From assembly GCA_964516135.1 (NCBI GenBank), contig CAZEWN010000011.1, positions 28,054 through 92,053 of the forward strand: a stretch of 64,000 nucleotides of DNA. The letters are read 5' to 3'. The DNA is from 34-65-8 sp964516135. Lineage in GTDB: Bacteria > Pseudomonadota > Alphaproteobacteria > Sphingomonadales > Sphingomonadaceae. How positions within the stretch are numbered: the stretch's first letter is position 1; every line of letters begins with the position of its first letter. Shown in pieces: positions 16,932 through 25,927 of the stretch. The translations under genes were made by a program, and so were the position numbers. Under the pieces are notes generated by a model. That model worked only from the letters and a program-made list of their open reading frames with translations. It made no database searches and was not told the DNA's origin.

Positions 16932-17396
16932 ATGTCACGTTTCGATTTTACCCCCTACCGCCGCTCGACCGTGGGTTTCGACCGCCTGTTCGACCTGCTC
17001 GAAAACCAGGCGCGCAACGCAGGCGACAATTACCCCCCGTTCAATATCGAGAAACGCGGCGATGACGAATATCGTATCACGCTCGCCGTCGCCGGGTTCC
17101 GTCCGGGCGACCTCGATCTCACCGCGCAGCAAAATCTGCTCGTGGTCCAGGGGCGCAAGCGCGACGAGTCCGTCGAAGGCGAGATGCTGCATGTCGGCAT
17201 CGCCAATCGCGGTTTCGAACGCCGCTTCGAACTGGCCGACTACGTCCGCGTGAAGGCGGCGGACCTGGCCGATGGCCTGCTCGTGATCGACCTGATCCGC
17301 GAGGTGCCCGAGGCCATGAAGCCCAAGAAGATCATGGTCGGCGGCCAGCCAACGCTCGAAGTGGTTAAGCGCGACGAGGACAACGCCGCGGCTTGA
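16932..17396 (+). CDS. Small heat shock protein, Hsp20 family
   Basis: 154 residues. The N-terminus MSRFDFTPYRRSTVGFDRLF is typical of alphaproteobacterial IbpA-type proteins. The alpha-crystallin domain spans about residues 35-125 (FNIEKRGDDEYRITLAVAGF through FERRFELADYVRVKAADLAD). It acts as an ATP-independent holdase. The ATG at 16932 is chosen over a TTG at 16908 because the TTG lies inside the leader hairpin. A GC-rich hairpin follows the stop codon. Confidence 0.92.
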   Translation: MSRFDFTPYRRSTVGFDRLFDLLENQARNAGDNYPPFNIEKRGDDEYRITLAVAGFRPGDLDLTAQQNLLVVQGRKRDESVEGEMLHVGIANRGFERRFELADYVRVKAADLADGLLVIDLIREVPEAMKPKKIMVGGQPTLEVVKRDEDNAAA

Positions 17397-17855
17397 GCCG
17401 GTATCGGCAGAAACGGGCGGGCGGGCAACTAACCCGCCCGCCCGCTGATGGCCTGTGTAGGGGCCCGCGTTTCATCCGCCAGGCAATATCGACACTGGTT
17501 GAGATCAGCGCACGCTGGCGCGGATAAAGTCGTGGCGCCCTGGCGGGTTTGGAGGCGGACCCTGAGGTCCGCCCCCGCGGCAAAGCCGCCTCACAACGGG
17601 TCTGACCGTCCGGGTCGCAGAAGACGATCAAGCCCGTTGCAAGCTCGAAATCCCGTGCCGCACCACACTGCGGGTGGGCGCGCGCCATTGCGCGGCCCGC
17701 CAGCTTATTGGACCAAAATTATCAAAAGATAAAGTATGATGTACGAAAAAATACTGCCGGAGATTTAGTTCCGACGAGACAATATTACCTTTGTCGGGCA
17801 GCGCATGGACGTATGTTGCGCAACTCTTTGATCCGGTTGCGGATTGCGACCTAGT
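17397..17855. other. Gene-free region between the Hsp20 gene and pyrG
   Basis: About 460 bp flanked by the 3' ends of two convergent genes. It holds the hairpin at 17414-17444 and a second perfect 8-bp hairpin GGCGGACC-CTGA-GGTCCGCC at 17554-17573. From about 17690 to 17850 it becomes markedly AT-rich compared with the surroundings, including GACAA/TTGTC arms near 17782-17800. The ORFs crossing it have no recognisable protein features. I cannot assign a function; a small RNA is possible. Confidence 0.5.
17414..17444 (+). terminator. Hairpin downstream of the Hsp20 gene
   Basis: CGGGCGGGCGGG and CCCGCCCGCCCG form a perfect 12-bp stem around a short loop, 18 nt after the Hsp20 stop. There is no U tract, so it may pause or protect the transcript rather than act as a classical intrinsic terminator. 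Confidence 0.6.
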
Positions 17856-19490
17856 TCAGACAAGGCGCGACTGGCGCAGCGCCGCCGCAATGAACCCAGC
17901 GAACAGCGGGTGCGGCTCGAAAGGTTTCGATTTGAGTTCCGGATGGAACTGCACGCCGACAAACCACGGGTGGTCCGGGCGCTCCACGATCTCGGGAAGC
18001 AGGCCATCCGGCGACATTCCGGAGAAGACCAGCCCATCCCGCCCCAACGAGTCGCGATAGGCGGCGTTGACCTCGTACCGATGGCGATGCCGCTCCGAAA
18101 TAACGGAAGCGCCGCCATAAATGGTGGAGACGTGGCTGTTGCCCGACAGCACGGCCTCATACGCCCCGAGGCGCATCGTGCCCCCAAGGTCGCCCCCGGC
18201 TTCGCGCTTCTGCAGGCCTTCCTCGCTCATCCATTCGGTGATGATGCCAACGACCGGCTCGTCGGTCATGCCGAATTCCGTCGAACTCGCCTTGCCATGC
18301 CCGGCCGCCCGCGCGCCTTCGATGCAGGCCATTTGCATGCCCAGGCAGATTCCCAGGAACGGCACCTGGCGCTCTTTCGCGAAGCGGACGCTGGCGATCT
18401 TGCCCTCGCTGCCGCGCTCGCCGAAGCCGCCCGGCACGAGGATCGCGTGCATCGGTTCGAGCCGCGCGGCGATTTCGGCATCCTCGCCTTCGAACACTTC
18501 GGCGTCTATCCAGCGGATATTGACCCGCACCCGGTTGGCCATGCCGCCATGAACCAGCGCTTCGTTCAATGACTTGTATGCATCCTGCAGACCGACGTAC
18601 TTGCCAACCACGCCGATGGTCACCTCGCCTTCCGGGTTCTCGTACCGGTCGACGATATCGTGCCAGCGCGACAGGTCGGGCGCGGGCGCGTCGGTAATGC
18701 CGAAAGCGCGCAGTACCTCGCCATCCAGCCCCTCGGCGTGATATTGCAGCGGCACGGCATAGATCGAACTCGCGTCGAGCGCTGGAATGACCGCCTCCGC
18801 GCGCACGTTGCAAAATTGCGCGATCTTGCGCCGCTCGCCCTCGGGCAGCGGGTGTTCGCAGCGGCACAGCAGGACATCGGGCTTGATGCCCAGGCTGGCC
18901 AGTTCGCGGACCGAGTGCTGCGTGGGCTTGGTCTTGAGCTCACCCGCCGCCTTCACATAGGGCACGAGCGTGACGTGGATGCTGAGCGTCTGGTTCGGCT
19001 CCAGCTCGTTGCGCAGCTGGCGGATCGCTTCCATGAACGGCAGCGATTCGATGTCACCCACCGTGCCGCCGATCTCGCACAGGATGAAGTCGTGATCGCC
19101 CTGGTCAGCCAGCGCGAATTCCTTGATCGCGTCGGTCACGTGGGGAACGACCTGCACCGTCGCGCCGAGATAGTCCCCGCGCCGTTCCTTCGCGATGATC
19201 TGCTGGTAGATCCTGCCCGAGGTCACATTGTCGCTCTGCCGCGCCGAAACGCCGGTGAAGCGTTCGTAATGGCCCAGGTCGAGGTCGGTCTCGGCCCCGT
19301 CGTCCGTCACGTAGACCTCGCCGTGCTGATAGGGGCTCATGGTCCCCGGATCGACGTTGAGATAGGGGTCGAACTTGCGGATGCGGACCTTGTAGCCGCG
19401 TGCCTGGAGCAACGCGCCGAGGCTCGCTGCCATGAGTCCTTTGCCGAGCGAGGAAACCACGCCGCCGGTGATGAAAATGTACCGCGCCAT
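17856..19490 (-). CDS. pyrG: CTP synthase
   Basis: 544 residues, full length. The N-terminal amidoligase domain begins MARYIFITGGVVSSLGKG and continues through DPYLNVDPGTMSPYQHGE and CEIGGTVGDIESLPF. The C-terminal class-I glutaminase has the nucleophile Cys in FLGICLGMQMA and the His-Glu pair in GVQFHPELKS. It converts UTP to CTP using glutamine and ATP. It lies downstream of secG and tpiA on the same strand, the usual alphaproteobacterial order. Confidence 0.97.
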   Translation of the reverse strand: MARYIFITGGVVSSLGKGLMAASLGALLQARGYKVRIRKFDPYLNVDPGTMSPYQHGEVYVTDDGAETDLDLGHYERFTGVSARQSDNVTSGRIYQQIIAKERRGDYLGATVQVVPHVTDAIKEFALADQGDHDFILCEIGGTVGDIESLPFMEAIRQLRNELEPNQTLSIHVTLVPYVKAAGELKTKPTQHSVRELASLGIKPDVLLCRCEHPLPEGERRKIAQFCNVRAEAVIPALDASSIYAVPLQYHAEGLDGEVLRAFGITDAPAPDLSRWHDIVDRYENPEGEVTIGVVGKYVGLQDAYKSLNEALVHGGMANRVRVNIRWIDAEVFEGEDAEIAARLEPMHAILVPGGFGERGSEGKIASVRFAKERQVPFLGICLGMQMACIEGARAAGHGKASSTEFGMTDEPVVGIITEWMSEEGLQKREAGGDLGGTMRLGAYEAVLSGNSHVSTIYGGASVISERHRHRYEVNAAYRDSLGRDGLVFSGMSPDGLLPEIVERPDHPWFVGVQFHPELKSKPFEPHPLFAGFIAAALRQSRLV

Positions 19491-19593
19491 GGGAGTCGGG
19501 CCTTAATCGTGTGTGTGGAGTCGGCGCAAGCGGATTGCCGCGGCGCGAGGCCGCCTGTCCACGAGCGGATGGAATTGGAGCGGCTCGCGCGCC

Positions 19594-19974
19594 CTATTCG
19601 GTGAGCGGATCGGCTGTCGGGGCGGGAGGCGCGGCTGGCGCTGGCGCGGGGACCGCCGCACCGGGACCGGCATCCGGCGCGGCGAGCGGATCGGGCTGAG
19701 CCGCGACGTTGCGATCAAGCGTGGTCGAGATGTCGTCGCCGCCTGTCGCGCCGACCGCCACCACCGCGAGCGCGATCGACAGGGTGACGAACACGACAGC
19801 GAGCCACTTGGTCGATCGAGTCAGGAAATCGGCTGCGCCGCGCGCGCTCATCATGCCGCTGGGGCTGCCGCCGATGCCCAGGCCGCCACCTTCCGACCGC
19901 TGCATCAGGATCACCCCGACAAGCGCGGCGGCAACAATCGCCTGGACAACGGTAAGAAACAGGAACAGCGACAT
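19594..19974 (-). CDS. secG: Preprotein translocase subunit SecG
   Basis: 126 residues. Two membrane helices flank the SecG motif VGVILMQRSEGGGLGIGGS (residues 19-37). A long Ala/Pro/Asp-rich tail follows from about residue 85, which is longer than the enterobacterial protein but common in alphaproteobacteria. It stimulates SecA-driven export through SecYEG. Gene order tpiA-secG-pyrG. Confidence 0.92.
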   Translation of the reverse strand: MSLFLFLTVVQAIVAAALVGVILMQRSEGGGLGIGGSPSGMMSARGAADFLTRSTKWLAVVFVTLSIALAVVAVGATGGDDISTTLDRNVAAQPDPLAAPDAGPGAAVPAPAPAAPPAPTADPLTE

Positions 19975-20034
19975 AGGTAACTCTCGGAAGGGATGCGCTG
20001 CATCTAGTAAGAGGCAGCGCGATAGGCAAGGTCG

Positions 20035-20799
20035 TCAGGCGTCGACCGTCTCGGCCGCGGCCATCACGATGCCAAGGAACGATTCGGCGGTCAGGCTTGC
20101 GCCGCCGACCAGCGCCCCGCCCACTTCGGCCGCGGCGAGCAGTTCGCGTGCGTTGTCGGGCTTCACCGAACCGCCGTAGAGAATACGGACCCTGGCCGCC
20201 GTCGCCTCCCCGAAGATTTCGATGAGCTTGGCGCGGATCGCGATATGCATCGTGCCGATATCCTGCACTGTCGGGGTGCGCCCGGTTCCGATCGCCCAGA
20301 TAGGTTCATAGGCGACAGTCAGCGCTTCGGCCGGATTGGCGAATGTGGCAGGCAGTGACGCGGCGAGCTGATCGGTGACGAACGCTTCGGCCCGCCCTCC
20401 GTCACGGGTTTCTTCGCTTTCGCCGACGCACAGGATGACGCGCAGCCCCGCCTCAAGCGCTGCGGCAACCTTTCGCGCCACCAGTTCATTGCTTTCGGCG
20501 TGATCCTGCCGCCGCTCACTATGCCCCAGAATGACGAACTTGGCGCCGGCATCGGCGACCATCGCTGCGGACACGTCGCCGGTATTGGCGCCGTCGGGGC
20601 CGGGATGACAATCCTGCGCCCCGACGCCGATTTGCTCGACCTCGCGGTGCACCGCGTGGATCAACGTGTAAGGGGGCGCCAGCGCGACCTCGATCTTCAT
20701 CAGGTTCTGCGCCGCACGATCGATTGAACGAGCCTGCGCCAGCATCGCGCGCGTGCCGTTCATCTTCCAATTACCAACGATATAGGGCCGTTCGGCCAT
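20035..20799 (-). CDS. tpiA: Triosephosphate isomerase
   Basis: 254 residues. Catalytic residues are visible: Lys in NWKMNG near the N-terminus, His in VILGHSERR and Glu in VAYEPIWAIGTG; the phosphate-binding loop LYGGSVKPDN follows. It interconverts dihydroxyacetone phosphate and glyceraldehyde 3-phosphate. The ATG at 20799 (MAERPYIVGNWKMNG) is the natural start; the frame remains open upstream to 20832 without support. The divergent 189-bp region to ppiD should carry both promoters. Confidence 0.96.
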   Translation of the reverse strand: MAERPYIVGNWKMNGTRAMLAQARSIDRAAQNLMKIEVALAPPYTLIHAVHREVEQIGVGAQDCHPGPDGANTGDVSAAMVADAGAKFVILGHSERRQDHAESNELVARKVAAALEAGLRVILCVGESEETRDGGRAEAFVTDQLAASLPATFANPAEALTVAYEPIWAIGTGRTPTVQDIGTMHIAIRAKLIEIFGEATAARVRILYGGSVKPDNARELLAAAEVGGALVGGASLTAESFLGIVMAAAETVDA

Positions 20800-20988
20800 G
20801 ATGAGCGTCCTGCAAAGCTGTGCGAGAATCAAGAACCGCCCCTAGCGGGGCGCGGATGGCGGGCGCTAGCGCCATGCGCCCGGATAGTCAAAACGCCAGT
20901 CCACCTGTTGCCGCGCGGTCGCACGGGCGATAAAGCGCCTGCGCAATTCCCCGCGCACCACGCGCGCCAATCGGGTTCGACCGTTTCC

Positions 20989-22920
20989 ATGATCCAGTTC
21001 ATTCGCAGGTTCTTCGATTCCAAGTTCGGCATTCCGGTAACCCTCGGTTTCCTTGCGCTGATCGCGGTGGCGTTTGCCAGCGCCGACATCAGCGGGACCG
21101 GCACGTTCGGCGGCCTGGCCGGCGGCGACCGGGTCGCGGTGGTCGGAGACCAGAAGATTGGCGCGGCGGACCTCAGCCGTTCCGCGACCAACGCCCTCGA
21201 TCAGGTGCGCCAGCAAAACCCCACGCTCACGATGCCCGCGTTTCTCGCCCAGGGCGGGCTTGAGGAAGTGCTCAACCAGATCATTGACCGTGCGGCGATC
21301 GCTGAATTCGCGCGATCCGTTGGTCTGCGGGCGGGCGACAACCTGGTGAACAGCGAGATCGTGCAGATCGGCGCGTTCCGCGGGCCGGATGGCAATTTCT
21401 CACAAGAAATCTACCGCGCGGCGATCGCGCAGCAGGGTCTCAACGACGCCCAGGTTCGGGCCGATCTGGGCGAAGGTTTGCTGGCGCAGCAAATCCTGGT
21501 GCCAGCGGCATTTGGTGCCCGCATGCCGGAAAAGCTGGTCAGCCAGTATGCGGCGTTGCTGGCGGAAAGCCGACGCGGCACCATCGGCGTTGTGCCGAGC
21601 GGGCTCTATGCGCCAACCGCCGCGCCGACCGCGGCGCAGCTGCAGACACATTATGAACGCAACCGGGCAAACTACATTCGCCCGGAACGCCGCGTGGTCC
21701 GTTACGCCACTTTCGATGCCGGGGCCGTAGCCGGATCAACCGCACCAACCGAAGCCGCGATCGCCGCGCGCTATCAGCAGGATCGCGCGCGGTATGCGCC
21801 GAGCGAAACGCGCAGGGTAAGCCAGCTGATCGTCCCGACCCAGCAAGCCGCAAATGCCCTGCGTCAGCAGGTCCAGGGCGGGCAGACGCTTGACGCGGCG
21901 GCGAGCCAGGCCGGCTTCGAGGCCGCGGCGATCGGCCCGGTCTCGCGCGAACAGCTTGCCGCGCAAACTTCGCCTGCCGTGGCGCAGGCGGCCTTCGCCG
22001 CCGGTCAGGGAACCATCGCGGAGCCCGCGCGGAGCGGACTTGGCTGGCACGTGGTCAGAATCGATGCGATCGAACGGACCGCCGGGCGCACGCTTGCACA
22101 AGCACGGGATGAAATCGCCGCGACCCTGGGCGAGGAAAATCGCCGCCGCGCCATCGCCGACTTGTCCGCTTCGATCGAAGAGCGGCTGGACGATGGCGAA
22201 TCCCTGGCGGATATCGCCCGCGAAATCGGCGCCGAACTGCAGGCGACCCGCCCGATCACCGCCAATGGCCTGGTCTATGGGACGACCGAACCCGCTCCGC
22301 CGGTCCTGGCCCCCGCGCTCCAGACCGTTTTTCAGATGGAAGAAGGCGAGCCGCAGATCGCAGAGATCGTGGCGGGCGAAACATTCCTGATGTTCGAGGT
22401 CGAGGAGATCACCCAGTCCGCCACTGCGCCGCTGCGCGAAATCCAGGCGGATGTGGTCGCCGACTGGCGGTTGGCGCAAGGGCTCGCCCGCGCGCGCGTT
22501 GCTGCCGATCGTATCCTTGCCCGGGTCCGGCGCGGCGAAACGCTGGCGGCGGCCATGCGTGCGGAGAATCCGCGCCTCACCGATATCGAGACGGTCGATC
22601 TTAGCCGCGAGGAACTGGCCCGGCAGGGTGGCCGCGTTGCGCCGCCGCTCGCGCTGATGTTCAGCATGGCACAAGGCACGACCAAGCGGCTGGAAGCGCC
22701 GGGGCGTGGCGGCTGGCTGCTGGTCGATCTCGATGCGATCGAGACAGGCACCGTGGCGCGTGACAATCCACTTTACGCGCAGGCGCGAATCGAATTGAGC
22801 CAGGCACTGAGCCGTGAATACGGCGATCAGTTCCGTGCCGCGATCCGCGCGGCAGTGGGCGTGGAGCGTAATGCCGCGGGCATAGAGGCTGTGCGCCGAC
22901 AGCTGACCGGCGCCAACTGA
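20989..22920 (+). CDS. PpiD-like periplasmic peptidyl-prolyl isomerase
   Basis: 643 residues. Short cytoplasmic N-terminus (MIQFIRRFFDSKFG), one transmembrane helix (IPVTLGFLALIAVAFASA), then a SurA-N-like helical domain (residues about 55-200), a parvulin-type region (about 240-370, GLGWHVVRIDAIERTAGRT) and a second helical/parvulin-like part. This is the layout of PpiD/SurA-type chaperones near the Sec translocon. Only partial parvulin motifs are visible, so isomerase activity is not assured. It ends 2 bp before trpE. Confidence 0.85.
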   Translation: MIQFIRRFFDSKFGIPVTLGFLALIAVAFASADISGTGTFGGLAGGDRVAVVGDQKIGAADLSRSATNALDQVRQQNPTLTMPAFLAQGGLEEVLNQIIDRAAIAEFARSVGLRAGDNLVNSEIVQIGAFRGPDGNFSQEIYRAAIAQQGLNDAQVRADLGEGLLAQQILVPAAFGARMPEKLVSQYAALLAESRRGTIGVVPSGLYAPTAAPTAAQLQTHYERNRANYIRPERRVVRYATFDAGAVAGSTAPTEAAIAARYQQDRARYAPSETRRVSQLIVPTQQAANALRQQVQGGQTLDAAASQAGFEAAAIGPVSREQLAAQTSPAVAQAAFAAGQGTIAEPARSGLGWHVVRIDAIERTAGRTLAQARDEIAATLGEENRRRAIADLSASIEERLDDGESLADIAREIGAELQATRPITANGLVYGTTEPAPPVLAPALQTVFQMEEGEPQIAEIVAGETFLMFEVEEITQSATAPLREIQADVVADWRLAQGLARARVAADRILARVRRGETLAAAMRAENPRLTDIETVDLSREELARQGGRVAPPLALMFSMAQGTTKRLEAPGRGGWLLVDLDAIETGTVARDNPLYAQARIELSQALSREYGDQFRAAIRAAVGVERNAAGIEAVRRQLTGAN

Positions 22921-22922
22921 CA

Positions 22923-24461
22923 ATGACCGGGCCGAGCGGCGCCGAGCCGGTCAATGCCGAGGCCGCGCGCGCCGCGCTGGGCCGTGGCGAGCCGACGATG
23001 GTGTGGCGCCGGGTTATCGCCGACACCGAAACACCTGTCGGCGCGGCGCGCAAGCTGATCGAACCGGGGCGCGGCGATTTCCTCCTGGAATCGGTCGAGG
23101 GCGGTGAAGTGCGTGGCCGTTACAGCCTGCTCGGCCTCGATCCCGACCTGCTGTTTCGCGCTGATGGCGATGGCGCGCGCATCCACCGCGATTGGCAGCG
23201 GGATCGCGACAAGAGCGAGCCGATCGCGGGCAACAGCCTTGACGCGCTGCGCCGACTTGCCGGCGAATGCCGGATCGCGGTTCCCTCCGATTTGCCCCCC
23301 GCGCTCGCATGCCTGGTCGGCTATTTCGGCTACGAAACCATCGGACTGGTGGAGGATTTGCCACGCGCCCCGCAGAGCGCGCTCGCGCTGCCCGACATGG
23401 TCTTCGCGCGTCCGACGCTGATCCTGATCTTCGACCGCTTGACCGATGCGCTATACCTGATCGCACCGTTATGGCCTGCCGCGGGCGATCCCGCGCTGCG
23501 TGTCAATGATGCTGGCGAGCGGATCGACGGCGCGCTGCGGCGCCTTTCCGCCGCGGCACCGAACGAGCCGCGCACCGCGACGCTGCCGGATATGGAGCTC
23601 AGCCCGACAATGGCCGGAGCTGATTATGCCGCGATGGTGGCGCGCGCCAAGGATTACATAACCGCTGGCGACGTGTTCCAGGTGGTGCTGGCGCAGCGCT
23701 TCACCTGCCCTTTTCCGCTGCCGCCGTTCGAACTCTACCGCGCGCTCAGGCGAGTGAATCCGTCGCCGTTCCTCTACTTCCTCGACCTGCCCGGGTTCGC
23801 GGTGGTCGGCTCGAGCCCGGAAATCCTCGTGCGCGTTCGTCCCGACGCGGACAGCAACGTCGAAGTCACGATTCGCCCAATCGCGGGCACGCGACCGCGC
23901 GGCGCAACCCGCGCCGAGGACGCGGCGAACGAGGCGAGCCTGCTCGCCGATCCCAAGGAACGCGCCGAGCACCTGATGCTGCTCGACCTGGGCCGCAATG
24001 ATGTTGGCCGGGTGGCGGCGAGCGGCACGGTCGAGGTGACCGACAGCTTTACGATCGAACGCTACAGCCACGTGATGCACATCGTCAGCAATGTGGTGGG
24101 GCGGCTCGACAAGTCGAAGGACGCGCTCGACGCACTGTTCGCAGGCTTCCCCGCGGGCACCGTCAGCGGCGCACCCAAGATCAGGGCCTGTGAAATAATC
24201 GCAGAGCTCGAACCCGAAACGCGCGGTGCCTACGCGGGCGGTGTGGGTTATTTTGCGCCCGATGGTTCGGTCGACAGCTGCATCGTGCTGCGTACCGGGG
24301 TGATCAAGGACGGCGTGCTGCATGTCCAGGCAGGGGCGGGGATCGTCGCCGACAGCGATGCCGCCTACGAACAGCGGGAATGCGAAGCCAAGGCCGGTGC
24401 CCTGCTTGCGGCCGCGCGCGAGGCGGCACGGATCGCGCAGGAACCGGGCTTCGGGCAATGA
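22923..24461 (+). CDS. trpE: Anthranilate synthase component I
   Basis: 512 residues. It carries the chorismate-binding enzyme blocks: GDVFQVVLAQRFTCPFPLP, FAVVGSSPEILVRV, RPIAGTRPRG, LMLLDLGRNDVGRV, FPAGTVSGAPKIRACEII and VQAGAGIVADSD. The N-terminal segment FLLESVEGGE resembles the tryptophan feedback site (LLES). It converts chorismate to anthranilate with TrpG. I see no leader peptide or attenuator; the gene starts 2 bp after ppiD, so it probably shares that transcript. Confidence 0.96.
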   Translation: MTGPSGAEPVNAEAARAALGRGEPTMVWRRVIADTETPVGAARKLIEPGRGDFLLESVEGGEVRGRYSLLGLDPDLLFRADGDGARIHRDWQRDRDKSEPIAGNSLDALRRLAGECRIAVPSDLPPALACLVGYFGYETIGLVEDLPRAPQSALALPDMVFARPTLILIFDRLTDALYLIAPLWPAAGDPALRVNDAGERIDGALRRLSAAAPNEPRTATLPDMELSPTMAGADYAAMVARAKDYITAGDVFQVVLAQRFTCPFPLPPFELYRALRRVNPSPFLYFLDLPGFAVVGSSPEILVRVRPDADSNVEVTIRPIAGTRPRGATRAEDAANEASLLADPKERAEHLMLLDLGRNDVGRVAASGTVEVTDSFTIERYSHVMHIVSNVVGRLDKSKDALDALFAGFPAGTVSGAPKIRACEIIAELEPETRGAYAGGVGYFAPDGSVDSCIVLRTGVIKDGVLHVQAGAGIVADSDAAYEQRECEAKAGALLAAAREAARIAQEPGFGQ

Positions 24462-25282
24462 AGCGGCTTGCAATACTCGCCATGTTACCGCTTGCGGCGT
24501 GCGGGCAGGATGCACCGGGCGAGCCGGTCATGCGAACCGAGATCGGCAGCGGCATCGGCGAAGGGCGGGTCGAGCCGACACCCTCGCCCGCCGCTTCGGC
24601 GACATCGGCCTGCCGCCAGGTCACATTCGAAGGGGCCACGCTGGCGCATTGCATCGCTGATCCGGCACGCCACCGTATCACCACTGCGCTTGGGCCCGCC
24701 GCTGGGGAACCTTATCGCGGCATGGCGCAGCTGGCCGCCAACCGCGCCGCTGACGCCGCGCCCGTCGCCTTTGCCGTGAACGGCGGCATGTTCGACGACG
24801 ATGGGCGACCCATTGGCTATTACGTGGAGCGCGGCGAACGCTACAGTGCACTGAACCGCAACGAAGGCAGCGGCAATTTCCACCTCAAGCCAAACGGCGT
24901 GTTTTTCGGCAGTGGCGACAAATGGCAGGTCCGCACCGCCGACGATTTCTACGCCAATATTGGCGATCGTCCTCAATTCGGCACCCAAAGCGGCCCGATG
25001 CTGGTTATCGGCGGCAAGCTGCACCCGGAGATCACCGAAAACGGTCCGAGCCGCCACACGCGCAACGGCGTGGGCGTGGACGCGGCGGGGCGTGCCCATT
25101 TTGTGATTTCCGCCGGCCCGGTGAGCTTCGGGCTGCTGGCACGCTATTTCCGCGACGAGGCGAACACCCCCAACGCGCTCTATCTCGACGGCAACGTCAG
25201 CGCGCTGTGGGATCCGGCGAGCGGGCGGATGGACGGCGGCGCGCCGATCGGCCCGCTGATCGTCGTGGAGAGCCGCGAATAG
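24458..25282 (+). CDS. Phosphodiester glycosidase family (DUF2233/NAGPA-like) lipoprotein
   Basis: 274 residues from an ATG overlapping the trpE stop (ATGA). The N-terminus MKRLAILAMLPLAACGQ is a lipoprotein signal with lipobox LAAC (Cys15). The mature part contains FAVNGGMFDDDGRPIGYYVE, SGPMLVIGGKLHPEI, TRNGVGVDAAGR and ALYLDGNVSALW, characteristic of the phosphodiester-glycosidase/NAGPA-like fold that cleaves sugar-phosphodiesters. The substrate is unknown. Its place between trpE and trpG is unexpected for a secreted enzyme. Confidence 0.82.
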   Translation: MKRLAILAMLPLAACGQDAPGEPVMRTEIGSGIGEGRVEPTPSPAASATSACRQVTFEGATLAHCIADPARHRITTALGPAAGEPYRGMAQLAANRAADAAPVAFAVNGGMFDDDGRPIGYYVERGERYSALNRNEGSGNFHLKPNGVFFGSGDKWQVRTADDFYANIGDRPQFGTQSGPMLVIGGKLHPEITENGPSRHTRNGVGVDAAGRAHFVISAGPVSFGLLARYFRDEANTPNALYLDGNVSALWDPASGRMDGGAPIGPLIVVESRE

Positions 25283-25327
25283 CTTTCCTTGCTTGATCCC
25301 GCGGGCTTCAGCGGCAAAAGCGCCGGG

Positions 25328-25927
25328 ATGATCCTTGTCATCGACAATTATGACAGCTTCACCTTCAATCTTGTCCATTACCTGATGGAACTGGGCGCCG
25401 AGGTGCGAGTGGAACGCAATGATACGCTGAGCGCTTCGCAGGCGATTGCCAGCGGCGCACGCGGATTCCTGATCTCACCCGGGCCATGCACGCCCAACGA
25501 GGCGGGGATCAGCCTCGATCTGGTCGCGGCCTGTGCCGATGCGGGTAAACCGCTGCTCGGGGTATGCCTGGGACACCAGGCAATCGGGCAGCATTTCGGC
25601 GCAAGCGTGGTGCGCGGCGCGCTGATGCACGGCAAGACCAGCCCCGTGACACACGACGGCAGCGGTGTTTTTGCGGGGCTCCCCTCGCCCTTCACCGCGA
25701 CCCGCTATCACTCGCTGATTGTCGAAGACATACCCGATGTCCTTGCGATCAATGCCACGGCCGAAACCCCGGGCATTGCAGGTTCTGCGGTAATGGGGTT
25801 CCGCCACCGCGAGCTGCCGATCCATGGTGTGCAATTCCATCCGGAGAGCATCGCGACGGAGCATGGCCACGCGCTGCTCGCCAATTTCCTGGCTGCGTGT
25901 GGCATCGCGGTGGGCGTTTCGGCATGA
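25328..25927 (+). CDS. trpG: Anthranilate synthase component II (glutamine amidotransferase)
   Basis: 199 residues. Class-I glutaminase with the nucleophile Cys in LLGVCLGHQAIGQ, the oxyanion region SPGPCTPNEAG, and the His-Glu dyad in HGVQFHPESIATEHG. It supplies ammonia to TrpE and may also serve PabB. ATG 25328 gives the typical start MILVIDNYDSFTFN. Its stop overlaps the trpD start as ATGA. Confidence 0.95.
   Translation: MILVIDNYDSFTFNLVHYLMELGAEVRVERNDTLSASQAIASGARGFLISPGPCTPNEAGISLDLVAACADAGKPLLGVCLGHQAIGQHFGASVVRGALMHGKTSPVTHDGSGVFAGLPSPFTATRYHSLIVEDIPDVLAINATAETPGIAGSAVMGFRHRELPIHGVQFHPESIATEHGHALLANFLAACGIAVGVSA

Noticed and set aside
17365..17688. 107-residue minus-strand ORF
   Set aside because: Overlaps the end of the Hsp20 gene and both hairpins, with no recognisable family.
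17448..17732. 94-residue plus-strand ORF downstream of the Hsp20 gene
   Set aside because: Arg-rich, no ribosome-binding site, overlaps hairpins and a minus-strand ORF of equal poor quality.
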